Positions 26,459-35,134 of a stretch of 64,000 bases of DNA are shown here, piece after piece. The notes beneath the pieces were generated by a model. The model ran no database searches. It worked only from the letters and a program-made list of their open reading frames with translations, and was not told the DNA's origin. This DNA comes from Jejubacter sp036620675 (GTDB lineage: Bacteria; Pseudomonadota; Gammaproteobacteria; Enterobacterales; Enterobacteriaceae). Both the position numbers and the translations under genes were made by a program. The stretch is from the NCBI GenBank assembly GCA_036620675.1, contig JAZHEE010000013.1; one strand, 5' to 3'. Each line of letters starts with the position of its first letter. Position 1 is the first letter of the stretch.

Positions 26459-27472
26459 TTAGCGTGCAGCGAAATCGATCACCATGCGGCCTTTGATTTT
26501 ACCCTGCTCCATCTCTTCGAAAATGGCGTTAATATCAGCGACCGGGCGTTTAGTCACCTTCGGCACCACTTTGCCTTCTGCGGCGAACTGGAACGCCTCT
26601 TCCAGATCTTTACGCGTTCCGACCAGAGACCCCACCACCTGGATGCCATCCAGCACCAGACGGGGAATATTCAAATCCATTGACTCCGGCGGCAGACCAA
26701 CGGCCACCACGCGGCCACCGGCGCGTACCGCGTCTACCGCGGAGTTGAAAGCCGCCCTGGCGACCGCCGTCACCACTGCGGCATGGGTGCCACCCACTTT
26801 TTCCTGAATGATTTTCGCCGCATCTTCATTACGGGAGTTAATCGTCATATCCGCCCCCATCTCTTTGGCGAAAGCCAGCTGGGCGTCATTCACGTCGATA
26901 GCTATCACTTTGGCATTAAAGACATTTTTGGCATACTGCAGCGCCAGATTTCCAAGGCCCCCCAGGCCATAGATAGCTATCCACTGGCCGGGATGAATAT
27001 GGGAAATTTTCACCGCTTTGTAGGTTGTAACCCCAGCGCAGGTAATGCTGCTGGCCGCGGCGGAATCCAGCCCCTCCGGCACCTTAACGGCATAATCGGC
27101 CTTCACGATGCACTCTTCGGCCATCCCGCCATCCACGGTGTAGCCCGCGTTTTTCACCGAACGACACAGGGTTTCATTACCGGTATTACAGTATTCGCAA
27201 TGCCCGCAGCCCTCATAGAACCAGGCCACGCTCGCGCGATCGCCAGGCTTCAGGGTGGTTACGCCAGGGCCGACTTTCTCGACAATGCCAATCCCTTCGT
27301 GCCCCAGAATAACCCCGGTTTTATCACCGAAATCCCCGTTCTTAACGTGCAGATCGGTATGACAAACACCGCAACATTCCATCTTCAGTAACGCTTCACC
27401 ATGCTCCAGAGGACGCAATGTTTTGTCCACTACCTCGACGCTATGATCTTTGGTTACCACGGCAGCTTTCAT
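26459..27472 (-). CDS. adhP: Alcohol dehydrogenase AdhP
   Basis: AdhP is a zinc-dependent, NAD-linked, ethanol-active medium-chain alcohol dehydrogenase. The 337-residue protein has the catalytic zinc ligands in CCGVCHTDLH and GHEGIG, structural zinc cysteines in GCGHCEYCNTGNETLC, and the nucleotide-binding GLGGLGNLALQYAK. Length matches E. coli AdhP (336). It is monocistronic by context, converging on the AraC-type gene and diverging from hemB. Confidence 0.95.
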   Translation of the reverse strand: MKAAVVTKDHSVEVVDKTLRPLEHGEALLKMECCGVCHTDLHVKNGDFGDKTGVILGHEGIGIVEKVGPGVTTLKPGDRASVAWFYEGCGHCEYCNTGNETLCRSVKNAGYTVDGGMAEECIVKADYAVKVPEGLDSAAASSITCAGVTTYKAVKISHIHPGQWIAIYGLGGLGNLALQYAKNVFNAKVIAIDVNDAQLAFAKEMGADMTINSRNEDAAKIIQEKVGGTHAAVVTAVARAAFNSAVDAVRAGGRVVAVGLPPESMDLNIPRLVLDGIQVVGSLVGTRKDLEEAFQFAAEGKVVPKVTKRPVADINAIFEEMEQGKIKGRMVIDFAAR

Positions 27473-27660
27473 TTTGATTCCTTTTATCAGTGAAATACCC
27501 TACCCACAAAGTAGAACTCAAAATGATATTTTGCAACACGCCGTAGTGGATAGCTGAACCGTTTTATCTGAAGGGCGATAATCGCAAAACCCTGGCGGAA
27601 AAAATCGGGTAATATATGAGCCAGTGTCCAGATAAATTCACCCAGAACAGAGTTGGTGCT

Positions 27661-28638
27661 ATGTCCAATTTTTCATTAATCAATCGCCCGCGCCGCCTGC
27701 GCCAGACCCCGGCGATGCGTGCGCTGTTCGAAGAGACCACCCTTTCCCTGAACGACCTGGTGTTGCCAATCTTTGTTGAAGAAGGCGCCGATGACTATAC
27801 GCCCATCGAGGCGATGCCGGGCGTGGTGCGCATTCCGGAAAAACGCCTGGCGTTTGAAGTTGAACGTTTTGCTAAGGCGGGCATTCGTTCGATCATGACC
27901 TTCGGTATCTCTCATCATACTGACGAAACCGGTAGCGATACCTGGAATGAAAACGGCCTGGTAGCGCGCATGTCACGCATCGCCAAAGACGCCGTACCTG
28001 AAATGATCGTGATGTCCGATACCTGTTTCTGCGAATACACCACCCACGGCCACTGCGGCGTACTGTGCGACCACGGCGTGGATAACGATGCGACCCTGGC
28101 CAACCTCGGGCGTCAGGCGGTAACCGCCGCCCGGGCCGGCGCTGATTTTATTGCGCCCTCAGCGGCAATGGATGGGCAGGTACAGGCTATCCGCACTGCG
28201 CTGGACGCCGAAGGCTTCACCGAGACGGCAATCATGTCCTACTCCACCAAGTTCGCTTCATCGTTCTACGGGCCATTCCGCGAAGCCGCTGGCTCTGCGC
28301 TGAAAGGCGATCGTAAAACCTATCAGATGAACCCGATGAACCGTCGCGAGGCAATCCGTGAGTCGCTGCTGGATGAAGCTCAGGGCGCCGACTGCCTGAT
28401 GGTAAAACCAGCGGGCCCTTATCTGGATATTCTGCGGGATATCCGCGAGCGTACCGAACTGCCGCTGGCGGCCTACCAGGTTAGCGGCGAATACGCGATG
28501 ATTAAATTCGCAGCCCAGGCAGGCGCCATTGACGAACGCAACATCGTGCTGGAAAGCCTGGGCGCCATGAAGCGCGCCGGCGCCGACCTGATCATGAGCT
28601 ACTTCGCTCTCGATCTGGCCGAACAGAAGGTACTGTAA
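27661..28638 (+). CDS. hemB: Porphobilinogen synthase (delta-aminolevulinate dehydratase)
   Basis: HemB condenses two 5-aminolevulinates into porphobilinogen in heme synthesis. Starting at 27661 (MSNFSLINRPRRLRQTP) gives 325 residues, the usual length; the 15-residue upstream extension is not supported. Zinc/cysteine site is MSDTCFCEYTTHGHCG, the Schiff-base lysines lie in MSYSTKFASSFYGPFREAAGS and DCLMVKPAG. It is divergent from adhP and converges on the wzc locus across a hairpin terminator. Confidence 0.97.
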   Translation: MSNFSLINRPRRLRQTPAMRALFEETTLSLNDLVLPIFVEEGADDYTPIEAMPGVVRIPEKRLAFEVERFAKAGIRSIMTFGISHHTDETGSDTWNENGLVARMSRIAKDAVPEMIVMSDTCFCEYTTHGHCGVLCDHGVDNDATLANLGRQAVTAARAGADFIAPSAAMDGQVQAIRTALDAEGFTETAIMSYSTKFASSFYGPFREAAGSALKGDRKTYQMNPMNRREAIRESLLDEAQGADCLMVKPAGPYLDILRDIRERTELPLAAYQVSGEYAMIKFAAQAGAIDERNIVLESLGAMKRAGADLIMSYFALDLAEQKVL

Positions 28639-28644
28639 CGCTTT

Positions 28645-28668
28645 CCCCATGCCCACTCGGGCATGGGG
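28645..28668. terminator. Terminator between hemB and wzc
   Basis: CCCCATGCCC (28645-28654) pairs perfectly with GGGCATGGGG (28659-28668) over an ACTC loop, 6 bases after the hemB stop. A short TT follows on the plus strand and AAAG on the other side, so termination is mainly by the strong stem. Confidence 0.75.
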
Positions 28669-28673
28669 TTCAA

Positions 28674-30823
28674 TTACGGTTTGCTCTCATAGGCATAGTG
28701 CTGGAACAGGCCGTATTCGTAGAATTCCCCTCTGCGCCGTCGCGTGGCATTCAGAATGACGCCGCTCACCTTGATATTATTCTGCTCAAAGCGCCGCAGG
28801 CTGGTTTCCAGCTCCGCCCGGGTGGTGGTTTCAAAGCGAGTCACCATAAGCGTACTGCCTGCATGGCGGCCGATAATCAGCGCATCATAAACCGCCAGTA
28901 CCGGTGGCGTATCCAGAATCACCAAATCGTACTGCCGTGATGCCTCCGCCAGCAGCGCCGAAAAATTGTCGCTCATCAACCATTCCTGTACGCCATTTCC
29001 GCCTTTGCCACGGGGCAGTACGAAAAGTCCCGGCACCATACCCTGTACGATGGCCTGATTGATCGACGCCTCGCCTCGCAATACTTCCCCAAGGCCGGGC
29101 GCTTCGTCGCACCCAAATAGCTGATGCACATCGCCGCGTCGCAAATCGCAATCCACCAGCAGAACACGCTGGCCGCTCTGGGCAAATACCGTGGCCAGAT
29201 TAGCGTTTACAAACGTTTTCCCCAGTTCGGGGGGGGGCCCACGACCATCAGGATATTATTAGGCGCTTCCATCAGCGCGAAGTGCAGACTGGTTCGCAGA
29301 CTCCGAAAAGATTCCACGACCAGATCGTCCGGCTGGCTGAACGCCAGCGGCCCGGCAACCGCAGATACACTGCGATTTCGGTTAAACAGACGCAAGGTTC
29401 CATGCGGTTTCCGACTCAGGGGAATGCTGGCATAAACCAGCAGCCCCATAGACTCCAGCTCGCGCACGTTATGCAACCCATGGCGGAAAGCGCTTTTAAG
29501 CAATGCCACGCCGCAGCCCAGCACGCCGCCCAACACCAAAAACAGCGCCAGAATAAGCGCTTTTCTGGGCGCTACCGGCCGGCTTTCGGTCGCAGCCAAA
29601 TCGATAATCCGCACATACCCCACGATACTGGCCTTACTGATGCGCAGCTCCTGCTGCTTATTCAGCAATTGCGTGTAGATAAGCTGCGCCGATTCCATAT
29701 CCCGGGTCAGACGCAGTACTTCCTGCTGGGTGCCCGGCATGGAAGAGACGCGCTGGTTCAGTTTACGGCGCTCTTCCGTTAACGTCCGCCGCTTCTCGAC
29801 CAGCGCCCGATAAGCCGGATGTTCGTGGGTATACAGCTTGGATAGCTCAGCCTCTTTAAACGCCAGTTCGTTGAGTCCTGTCTCAACGGTCACCATGCTA
29901 TCCAGCGTGCTTTTCGCTTCCAGAGAGAGATCCACCGAATCATTCTTACGGCGGAAATTATTCAGCCGCTCTTCCGCCTGATTAAGTTTTTCCTGAATCT
30001 TTGGCAGTTGCTCATCGACAAACAGCAGGCTCCTTCCCACCTCCTCCGAACGCCAGGCAATATGCTGACGCCGATAGTTAAGCGCCAGGCTATTCAGAAC
30101 GTCGCGAATATACACCGGATCGGTACCCCGATAGGTCAGCTTTAGTACACCGGTGCCGTTGCCCTGCTCCTGCACGTTGAAATCTCGCAGAACTCGTTCG
30201 ATTGCCGCCTGCAGAGGCAGTTTACGCAGGGTAAAGGTTGTGCCCACAGGCGCGTCTATCGCATTAACGGTCAACTGCATATCGGAAAAACGCAGAGGTT
30301 TTCCCGCTACCCCTTCCTGCGGCTTGTCCCGCTCGGGCGTGATGCGAAAGCGTCCCCCCTTGAGCACTTCCAGCGTCATAACTCGTTCATTAAGCAGATC
30401 GTCCGGTGCTTTCCAGGTCAGCGTCAGTCGCTGCGGCGCCGACTGAAACAGGCGCGAGGCGATGGAGCCTATCAGCGGAAGAGCATCTGGCGTCACTATC
30501 GTGTCCAGCCCCATCTCCGTCACCGTTTTCCCCAACACCATACGCGAGCGAATGATTTCCGCTTCAGTACTGGACTGAGGCCCACTGTCAGGCATCAGCT
30601 CAGAAAAACTGGCCAGTAGATTAACCCCGCTGTTTTTATCCACCTGAACCAACGCATTAGCCTGCCACACTGGCGTTTGCGCCATAACCCATAGCACCCC
30701 CACCAGAAAAGTGGCCAACATAATCCCCAGGATCGTTCCCTTACAATCCAGCAATGAAAAAAGAAGCTGGATAAGATCGATCTCTTCACCCTTACCACCC
30801 CGTTCGTTTTTCTGTTCCAGGAT
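28674..30823 (-). pseudogene. wzc: Wzc-type bacterial tyrosine kinase, frameshifted
   Basis: Wzc is the inner-membrane co-polymerase and BY-kinase of group 1/colanic-acid type capsule export. Two frames cover it: upstream 30823-29207 with the Wzz domain (membrane helix TILGIMLATFLVGVLWVM, long periplasmic coiled coils, second helix near 29560) and downstream ~29240-28674 with the kinase core VDCDLRRGD, LVILDTPPVL and a tyrosine-rich tail. They join at a run of nine C (29229-29237 as G on the plus strand) inside the Walker A loop. Restoring one base gives VVGPPPELGKTF and a 716-residue protein, close to Wzc (720). No ATG/GTG exists at the expected start; an ATC at 30823 sits 8 bases from an AGAGGT SD. 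It may be a true pseudogene, a slippage-dependent gene, or a sequencing error. Confidence 0.85.
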
Positions 30824-30835
30824 GCCCTGTTACCT

Positions 30836-31297
30836 CTATCCCTGATGTTGAAATGACGCATTAAGTACCGAAGCCCACCGACAGACGGCGTGCTCTATCT
30901 GAGCGAAAATCTGCTCAAAGCGGGAGTCACTTTCCTGCCAGGGATCGGCAATTTCCGCACGATCCAGCCAATGGCCCAGCAGTAAAGTTTTACCGCGCGC
31001 CTCCGGCGCCAGGTTGGCAACATCGCTAATATGGCCTCTTTCCATGACCAGAATAAGATCGCTTCGGCTGCACATCTGCCGGGTTAACTGCCTGGCTCGA
31101 TGCTTGTAAAGAGAGACGCCGTACCGTTCGGCCAGCCGCATAGCCCGAACGTCCGCCCGATGACCGATCGGAGCATGGATCCCCGCCGACTCCACATCGC
31201 CGTCCACCTGAGCGGCCAGCAGGCCGGCCGCTGCGGGAGAGCGGCAGATATTCCCGGTGCACACCACCAGAATATGGCGCAGAGTTATTTCCCCCAT
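30836..31297 (-). CDS. wzb: Low-molecular-weight protein tyrosine phosphatase Wzb
   Basis: Wzb dephosphorylates the Wzc tyrosine cluster and so controls polysaccharide polymerisation. The 153-residue protein has the P-loop CX5RS as VCTGNICRSP (Cys13, Arg19) and the general-acid loop ADPWQES. The ATG at 31297 overlaps the 3' end of wza by 13 bases. About six residues precede the usual N-terminus (RHILVVCTGN), so a slightly later start cannot be excluded, but none is obvious. It lies 12 bases before the expected wzc start. Confidence 0.92.
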   Translation of the reverse strand: MGEITLRHILVVCTGNICRSPAAAGLLAAQVDGDVESAGIHAPIGHRADVRAMRLAERYGVSLYKHRARQLTRQMCSRSDLILVMERGHISDVANLAPEARGKTLLLGHWLDRAEIADPWQESDSRFEQIFAQIEHAVCRWASVLNASFQHQG

Positions 31298-32448
31298 GTT
31301 CTGGCCCAGTGCGTAGTTTCAGTCAGACTGTTGATCCCCACCACCGTGGGCAGCAGTTGATTAATGACCCGATTCCAGCGGGCAACGGGCGCCGTAGTGA
31401 CATACACCACATCATAAGGTTCAAGGAAGAAGTTTGCGCCTAACACCAGCGCCGTGGCGTCGGACAGATCGAGCTGGTAGATATCGGCAAGTTTCTGTCC
31501 CGCCGCTCCGTTGGCCACCTGCGCCGTGCCGGGTACGTTATCCTTCGGATGACGGGGGCGAATCACGAAGATCCCGGAAGCATCACTGTCCGTCAGCGAA
31601 ACGCCTTCAGCACGCCCCAACGCTTCCGTCAGCGTCATTCCACTGCGATCCATCACCAACGTGGTCTGCTTGTTGACCTCGCCCATCACGAACACTTTCA
31701 GATCGTCATTACGCGGCACATACAGAATGTCGCCCGCCCTCAGAAGCCGGTTCTGGGTAAGATCGCCCTTCTGCATCAGCGCCTGCAACGAAAGGTGCTG
31801 CGCCTTACCATTCCGGGTCAGCACCACGTTGCGCCAGTCCGCCGTCGCCGTCAGGCCGCCCGCCTGGTTAATGGCATCCAGCAGAGTCAACGGAACATTG
31901 GTGATTGGCTGCTTGCCGGATGTTGTGACTTCGCCCGTCACATACACCTTCTGAGAGCGGAATGCCGCGACGCTAACATCCACCTGCGGAGATTCGATAT
32001 AGCGCGCCAGGCTCTGCATAATCTCATCCCGAACTTCGCTAATGGTCTTATCTACCACCTTTACCTTGCCGATATACGGATAAAAAATGGTACCGTCCGC
32101 ATTAACCCAGTTTCCGGTATCGCTGGCGCTGCGGTAGGTCCCCGCCGGAGTCGTCAGCTCCGGGTGATCCCAGACTGTCACCATCAGGACATCGCCAACG
32201 CCAATGCGGTATTCGTAGTGACGAATTTCTTCATCCAGTTGGGGGGAGTTGCGCGCAACAATCTCCGCCGGACGCAGCCCGGCAATAACCGAAGGCGTTA
32301 CCGGATAAAGAGTCACCATGGAATTAATATTAAAATCGGCATCTTCAACGGCAACGGACTGTTTACCGCTGGTTGAAAGATGAGGCGCAGAAGAAAGCAC
32401 GCAACCATTTAATAATATTGCGACAACTATTACACTAAGATTTTTCAT
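31285..32448 (-). CDS. wza: Outer-membrane polysaccharide export lipoprotein Wza
   Basis: Wza forms the octameric outer-membrane channel for capsule or exopolysaccharide export. The 387-residue precursor has a short signal peptide with lipobox LNGC (Cys16; Asn at -2 is atypical but tolerated), the polysaccharide-export domain YRIGVGDVLMVTVWDHPELTTPAG, two SLBB-type repeats (VYVTGEVTTSGKQP; VFVMGEVNKQTT) and a C-terminal amphipathic helix region. It is first in wza-wzb-wzc. No glycosyltransferase, flippase or polymerase genes follow in this window. Confidence 0.93.
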   Translation of the reverse strand: MKNLSVIVVAILLNGCVLSSAPHLSTSGKQSVAVEDADFNINSMVTLYPVTPSVIAGLRPAEIVARNSPQLDEEIRHYEYRIGVGDVLMVTVWDHPELTTPAGTYRSASDTGNWVNADGTIFYPYIGKVKVVDKTISEVRDEIMQSLARYIESPQVDVSVAAFRSQKVYVTGEVTTSGKQPITNVPLTLLDAINQAGGLTATADWRNVVLTRNGKAQHLSLQALMQKGDLTQNRLLRAGDILYVPRNDDLKVFVMGEVNKQTTLVMDRSGMTLTEALGRAEGVSLTDSDASGIFVIRPRHPKDNVPGTAQVANGAAGQKLADIYQLDLSDATALVLGANFFLEPYDVVYVTTAPVARWNRVINQLLPTVVGINSLTETTHWARTWGK

Positions 32449-32772
32449 TTAAAACACCAATCCCTGTCAATTATCTTGTTCAGATTTATTCCTTTTTCCG
32501 ACTATGCATCAGTGTATTTTCCTAAATTAGCCAGGAGAATTCCTACCAAACACATAAGAAACAAAGCAAACTATATCAATAACATAAAATATTGCCATTT
32601 AAATCATCAATTCAAAAAAATCAGAAAGTAGAAGATTTTATGAAATAACACATTAGTTTCAGGAGTATATAAAAAGATCGCGCGTAAATTTAAAATCACA
32701 AAGTACCGCTGTCAATAATTAGAATCCGAAAATAACTTGATAAAATAATCAGTTATAAAAACAGAATCGTAT
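32449..32772. other. AT-rich spacer upstream of wza
   Basis: This 324-bp stretch has no gene. It is distinctly more AT-rich than its surroundings, as expected for an H-NS-silenced capsule promoter. It separates wza from the AraC-type gene at 32773, whose 3' end faces it, so it should hold the wza promoter. Confidence 0.5.
32532..32545 (-). promoter_or_regulatory. Candidate RcsB/RcsAB box upstream of wza
   Basis: CAGGAGAATTCCTA on the plus strand matches the RcsAB consensus TAAGAATATTCCTA at 10 of 14 positions, with a symmetric AGGAG/TTCCT core. It lies 84-97 bases before the wza start. wza-wzb-wzc operons are classic Rcs targets, which supports the call; the match alone is modest. Confidence 0.4.
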
Positions 32773-33546
32773 TTATCTCTGGCGATACTCAGAAAAATAC
32801 GAAGGCGCAGTTCCCATACAGCGGCGAAACATCGCAGAAAAAGCGGCCGGGCTTTCATAACCCAGATCCAGCGCAACGGCAGTAACCGAACGTCCCGAGG
32901 CAATGGCGGGCAGAGCATAGAGCAGGCAGGCGCGCTGGCGCCACTGGCTAAAGGCCATTCCGGTCTGTTGACGGAAAAAACGCGAAAAGCTGCGCTGGCT
33001 TTTATTCAATGCTGCGGCCCAGGTTTCCGGCTGACTGCGCACAGAAGGCGCCTTCATAAATTCGCCGCAGCGTCGGGCCAGAACGGCATCACGGGGAAGC
33101 GGCGCAAAAAATGGCAGCACCGGCGCGATATTCAGTTCACACAGCAGCAAACGGATAAGCGCGTCATCCCGGCCATGCAGAGAATACAGCGGTTCCAGAT
33201 CCACCGCCTCCAGCAGCAGTTGATGCAGAAGAGGCGAAACCGACAGCACCTCGCAGCATGAGCTCTGACGCGGCGCATTATCCGACTCGATATAGAGACT
33301 GCGGGTACTGACTCCCGCCATCAGCACCTGATGCGGCTTACCCGCGGGGATCCACACGCCGCAGCGGGTCGGCACCACCCAGGCACCATCGTCGGTACTG
33401 ACCTCCATCACTCCGCTGATGCCATACAGGAACTGCGCCCGGCGGTGGCTGTGCCGCGTCAGCAGCGTTCCCGGTGGATAATCAGTACCGATGGCTACGA
33501 CCGCTCTGGGGGTACCGTCTACCCTGTCCAGCGCGACATTATGCAT
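32773..33546 (-). CDS. AraC-family regulator with cupin sensor domain (NimR/YeaM-like)
   Basis: The 257-residue protein has an N-terminal cupin (about 20-100: TRHSHRRAQFLYGISG, WIPAGKPHQVLM) and a C-terminal double helix-turn-helix (ETWAAALNKSQRSFSRFFRQQTGM and VTAVALDLGYESPAAFSAMFRRCMG). This architecture resembles E. coli NimR (YeaM), which controls an adjacent exporter. Here it is divergent from a TauE/SafE-family permease with about 110 bp between, suggesting it regulates that gene. The effector is unknown. Confidence 0.85.
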   Translation of the reverse strand: MHNVALDRVDGTPRAVVAIGTDYPPGTLLTRHSHRRAQFLYGISGVMEVSTDDGAWVVPTRCGVWIPAGKPHQVLMAGVSTRSLYIESDNAPRQSSCCEVLSVSPLLHQLLLEAVDLEPLYSLHGRDDALIRLLLCELNIAPVLPFFAPLPRDAVLARRCGEFMKAPSVRSQPETWAAALNKSQRSFSRFFRQQTGMAFSQWRQRACLLYALPAIASGRSVTAVALDLGYESPAAFSAMFRRCMGTAPSYFSEYRQR

Positions 33547-33655
33547 ATTTCCCCTCCCGAACTGGCCGAAATAAACAAACTGATGGCCATTACGCGTAAG
33601 CCGGCCAGCTTCGTTCAGTATAGGCTCTTGCGGGTTCCCCTGTCACAAGAGAGAA

Positions 33656-34471
33656 ATGATGACGATTCTACTGCTGGCCTGCGGCGCCCTGAGCGGCGTC
33701 ACCACGGTTCTGTTCGGCTTCGGCGGCGGCTTTTTTACCGTACCGCTAATCTATACGCTGATGATAACGCAATATGGCACCGCATCGCCCGACGGCCTGG
33801 CGGCGATGCAGGTAGCCGTCGCCACCTCGACCTGCGTGATGATTTTCAGTGCCGGGCTCAGCACCCTGCACCATCATCGAGCCGGCTCTCTCAACTGGCG
33901 CAGCGTCCGACCGCTGGTAGCGGGCATTATTCCCGGCGCGGCTATTGGCGCCATCTGCGCTATCGGGCTGGACGGCGAACTGGTGCGCTACGCTTTTATC
34001 ACCTATCTGCTCATTACCATCGCCGACTGCCTGCTACGCCCGGGTTTTCTGCGCCGGGCTCCGGTTCCAACACAGCGAGTATCCGGCCGCGTCACGGCAG
34101 GCATTGGGGTGATTATCGGTCTGATTGCCGCGCTGCTTGGCGTGGGAGGTAGCGTCATGACGGTACCGCTGATGCGCCGTCGCGGCGCCAGCATGACCGG
34201 CGCCACCGCCATGGCCAACCCGCTGTCGCTCCCCATAGCCGCCATCGGCACCCTGGTCTGGCTGGGACTGGCGCGCCACCTGCCCGGTGCCGACGGCCCA
34301 GGCTTTATCGGCGCCATCAACCTACGGGCCGCGCTCCTGCTGGCTGCTGGCGCATGGGCTGGCATCACTATGACGTCGCGTTATATCGGACGCCTGCCCG
34401 ACGCCCTGCACGCCCGTATCTACCCTGTGCTACTGGCGCTGGTCATCGTGGTCATGGTCGTAGCGGGGTAA
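33656..34471 (+). CDS. TauE/SafE family membrane permease
   Basis: The 271-residue protein has about eight membrane helices in two repeats, each with the glycine-rich family motif (TTVLFGFGGGFFTVPLI near residue 17 and GLIAALLGVGGSVMTVPLM near 160). TauE/SafE proteins move small organic or sulfur-containing anions. Substrate is unknown; its position between an AraC regulator and the iac cluster hints at an aromatic or organic acid. The 3' end overlaps iacG on the other strand by 20 bases. Met codons at 33656 and 33659 are adjacent. Confidence 0.88.
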   Translation: MMTILLLACGALSGVTTVLFGFGGGFFTVPLIYTLMITQYGTASPDGLAAMQVAVATSTCVMIFSAGLSTLHHHRAGSLNWRSVRPLVAGIIPGAAIGAICAIGLDGELVRYAFITYLLITIADCLLRPGFLRRAPVPTQRVSGRVTAGIGVIIGLIAALLGVGGSVMTVPLMRRRGASMTGATAMANPLSLPIAAIGTLVWLGLARHLPGADGPGFIGAINLRAALLLAAGAWAGITMTSRYIGRLPDALHARIYPVLLALVIVVMVVAG

Positions 34472-34961
34472 CCGGCGCCAGTTGATGATAGTCGCGGTTA
34501 AACCACACCAGGCCGCCGCGCCTTTCACCACGGCGAATCGCCTGCACTTCACCGTAAAACACCGTGTGGCTCCCGACATCGTGACCAGCGACGATACGGC
34601 AGTCGAAATTCACCAGCGCATCGTCCAGCGCCGGCGCACCGGTCGCCAGTTCGCTCCAGTTGTGGGAAAGGAAGCGCTGCGGCATGGTTATCTCCCGACT
34701 GGCGAAACGCCCGGAAAGCGCGGCTTGATCGGCCCCCAGCACATTGACACACAGCACGCCGTTATCCACAAACTGCCCGTGGGTCCAGGCGTTGCGATTA
34801 ATACAGACCAGCAGGGTCGGCGGCGCATCGGTTACGCTACAGACAGCGGAAGCCGTCATACCCACACGACCCGACACCCCGGCGCTGGTAATAATGGAAA
34901 CGGCGCCGCCCAGCATCGCCATCCCGTCCCGAAAGGCCTCTTTATCGATTGAATTATCCAT
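34452..34961 (-). CDS. iacG: Flavin reductase (IacG-like)
   Basis: This is a HpaC/RutF-type NAD(P)H:flavin reductase, supplying reduced flavin to the IacA monooxygenase. The 169-residue protein starts at 34961 (MDNSIDKEAFRDGMAMLGGAVSI) and shows TASAVCSVTDAPPTLLVCIN, LCVNVLGADQ and the C-terminal VWFNRDYHQL. It lies last in the iac cluster. A frame open from the iacA remnant (35675) runs through without a stop, so an IacA'-IacG fusion is theoretically possible, though an internal SD-like GGGGTAG lies just before this start. Converges on the TauE-type gene. Confidence 0.85.
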   Translation of the reverse strand: MDNSIDKEAFRDGMAMLGGAVSIITSAGVSGRVGMTASAVCSVTDAPPTLLVCINRNAWTHGQFVDNGVLCVNVLGADQAALSGRFASREITMPQRFLSHNWSELATGAPALDDALVNFDCRIVAGHDVGSHTVFYGEVQAIRRGERRGGLVWFNRDYHQLAPVTPLRP

Positions 34962-34969
34962 TTCTACCC

Positions 34970-35134
34970 CTATGCCTGAATAATCAGTTCCCGACCGGTG
35001 CGCGCCTCTACCCGGCAATAACGCCACAGTCGGTGCGTACCGTCGCCCACGGGCGTGGTGCGAAACAGATTGCAGGCAGCGTGTACCCCTTCCAGATCCG
35101 GCACGTCCGCCAGCAGATAGGTGGTCCAGGGCCA
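34970..35134 (-). pseudogene. iacB: iacB 3' remnant
   Basis: In the frame offset by one from iacA, an uninterrupted stretch reads NGWPWTTYLLADVPDLEGVH onward to RVEARTGRELIIQA and TAG at 34970-34972. Its composition is protein-like, with an ending typical of a small alpha/beta-barrel protein, while the iacA frame over the same bases is Ser/Gly/Arg-rich and meaningless. Its position between iacA and iacG is that of iacB, a small protein needed in indole-acetate conversion. The 5' half is missing. The identity as iacB rests on position and on the rest of the cluster; I cannot align it. Confidence 0.6.
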
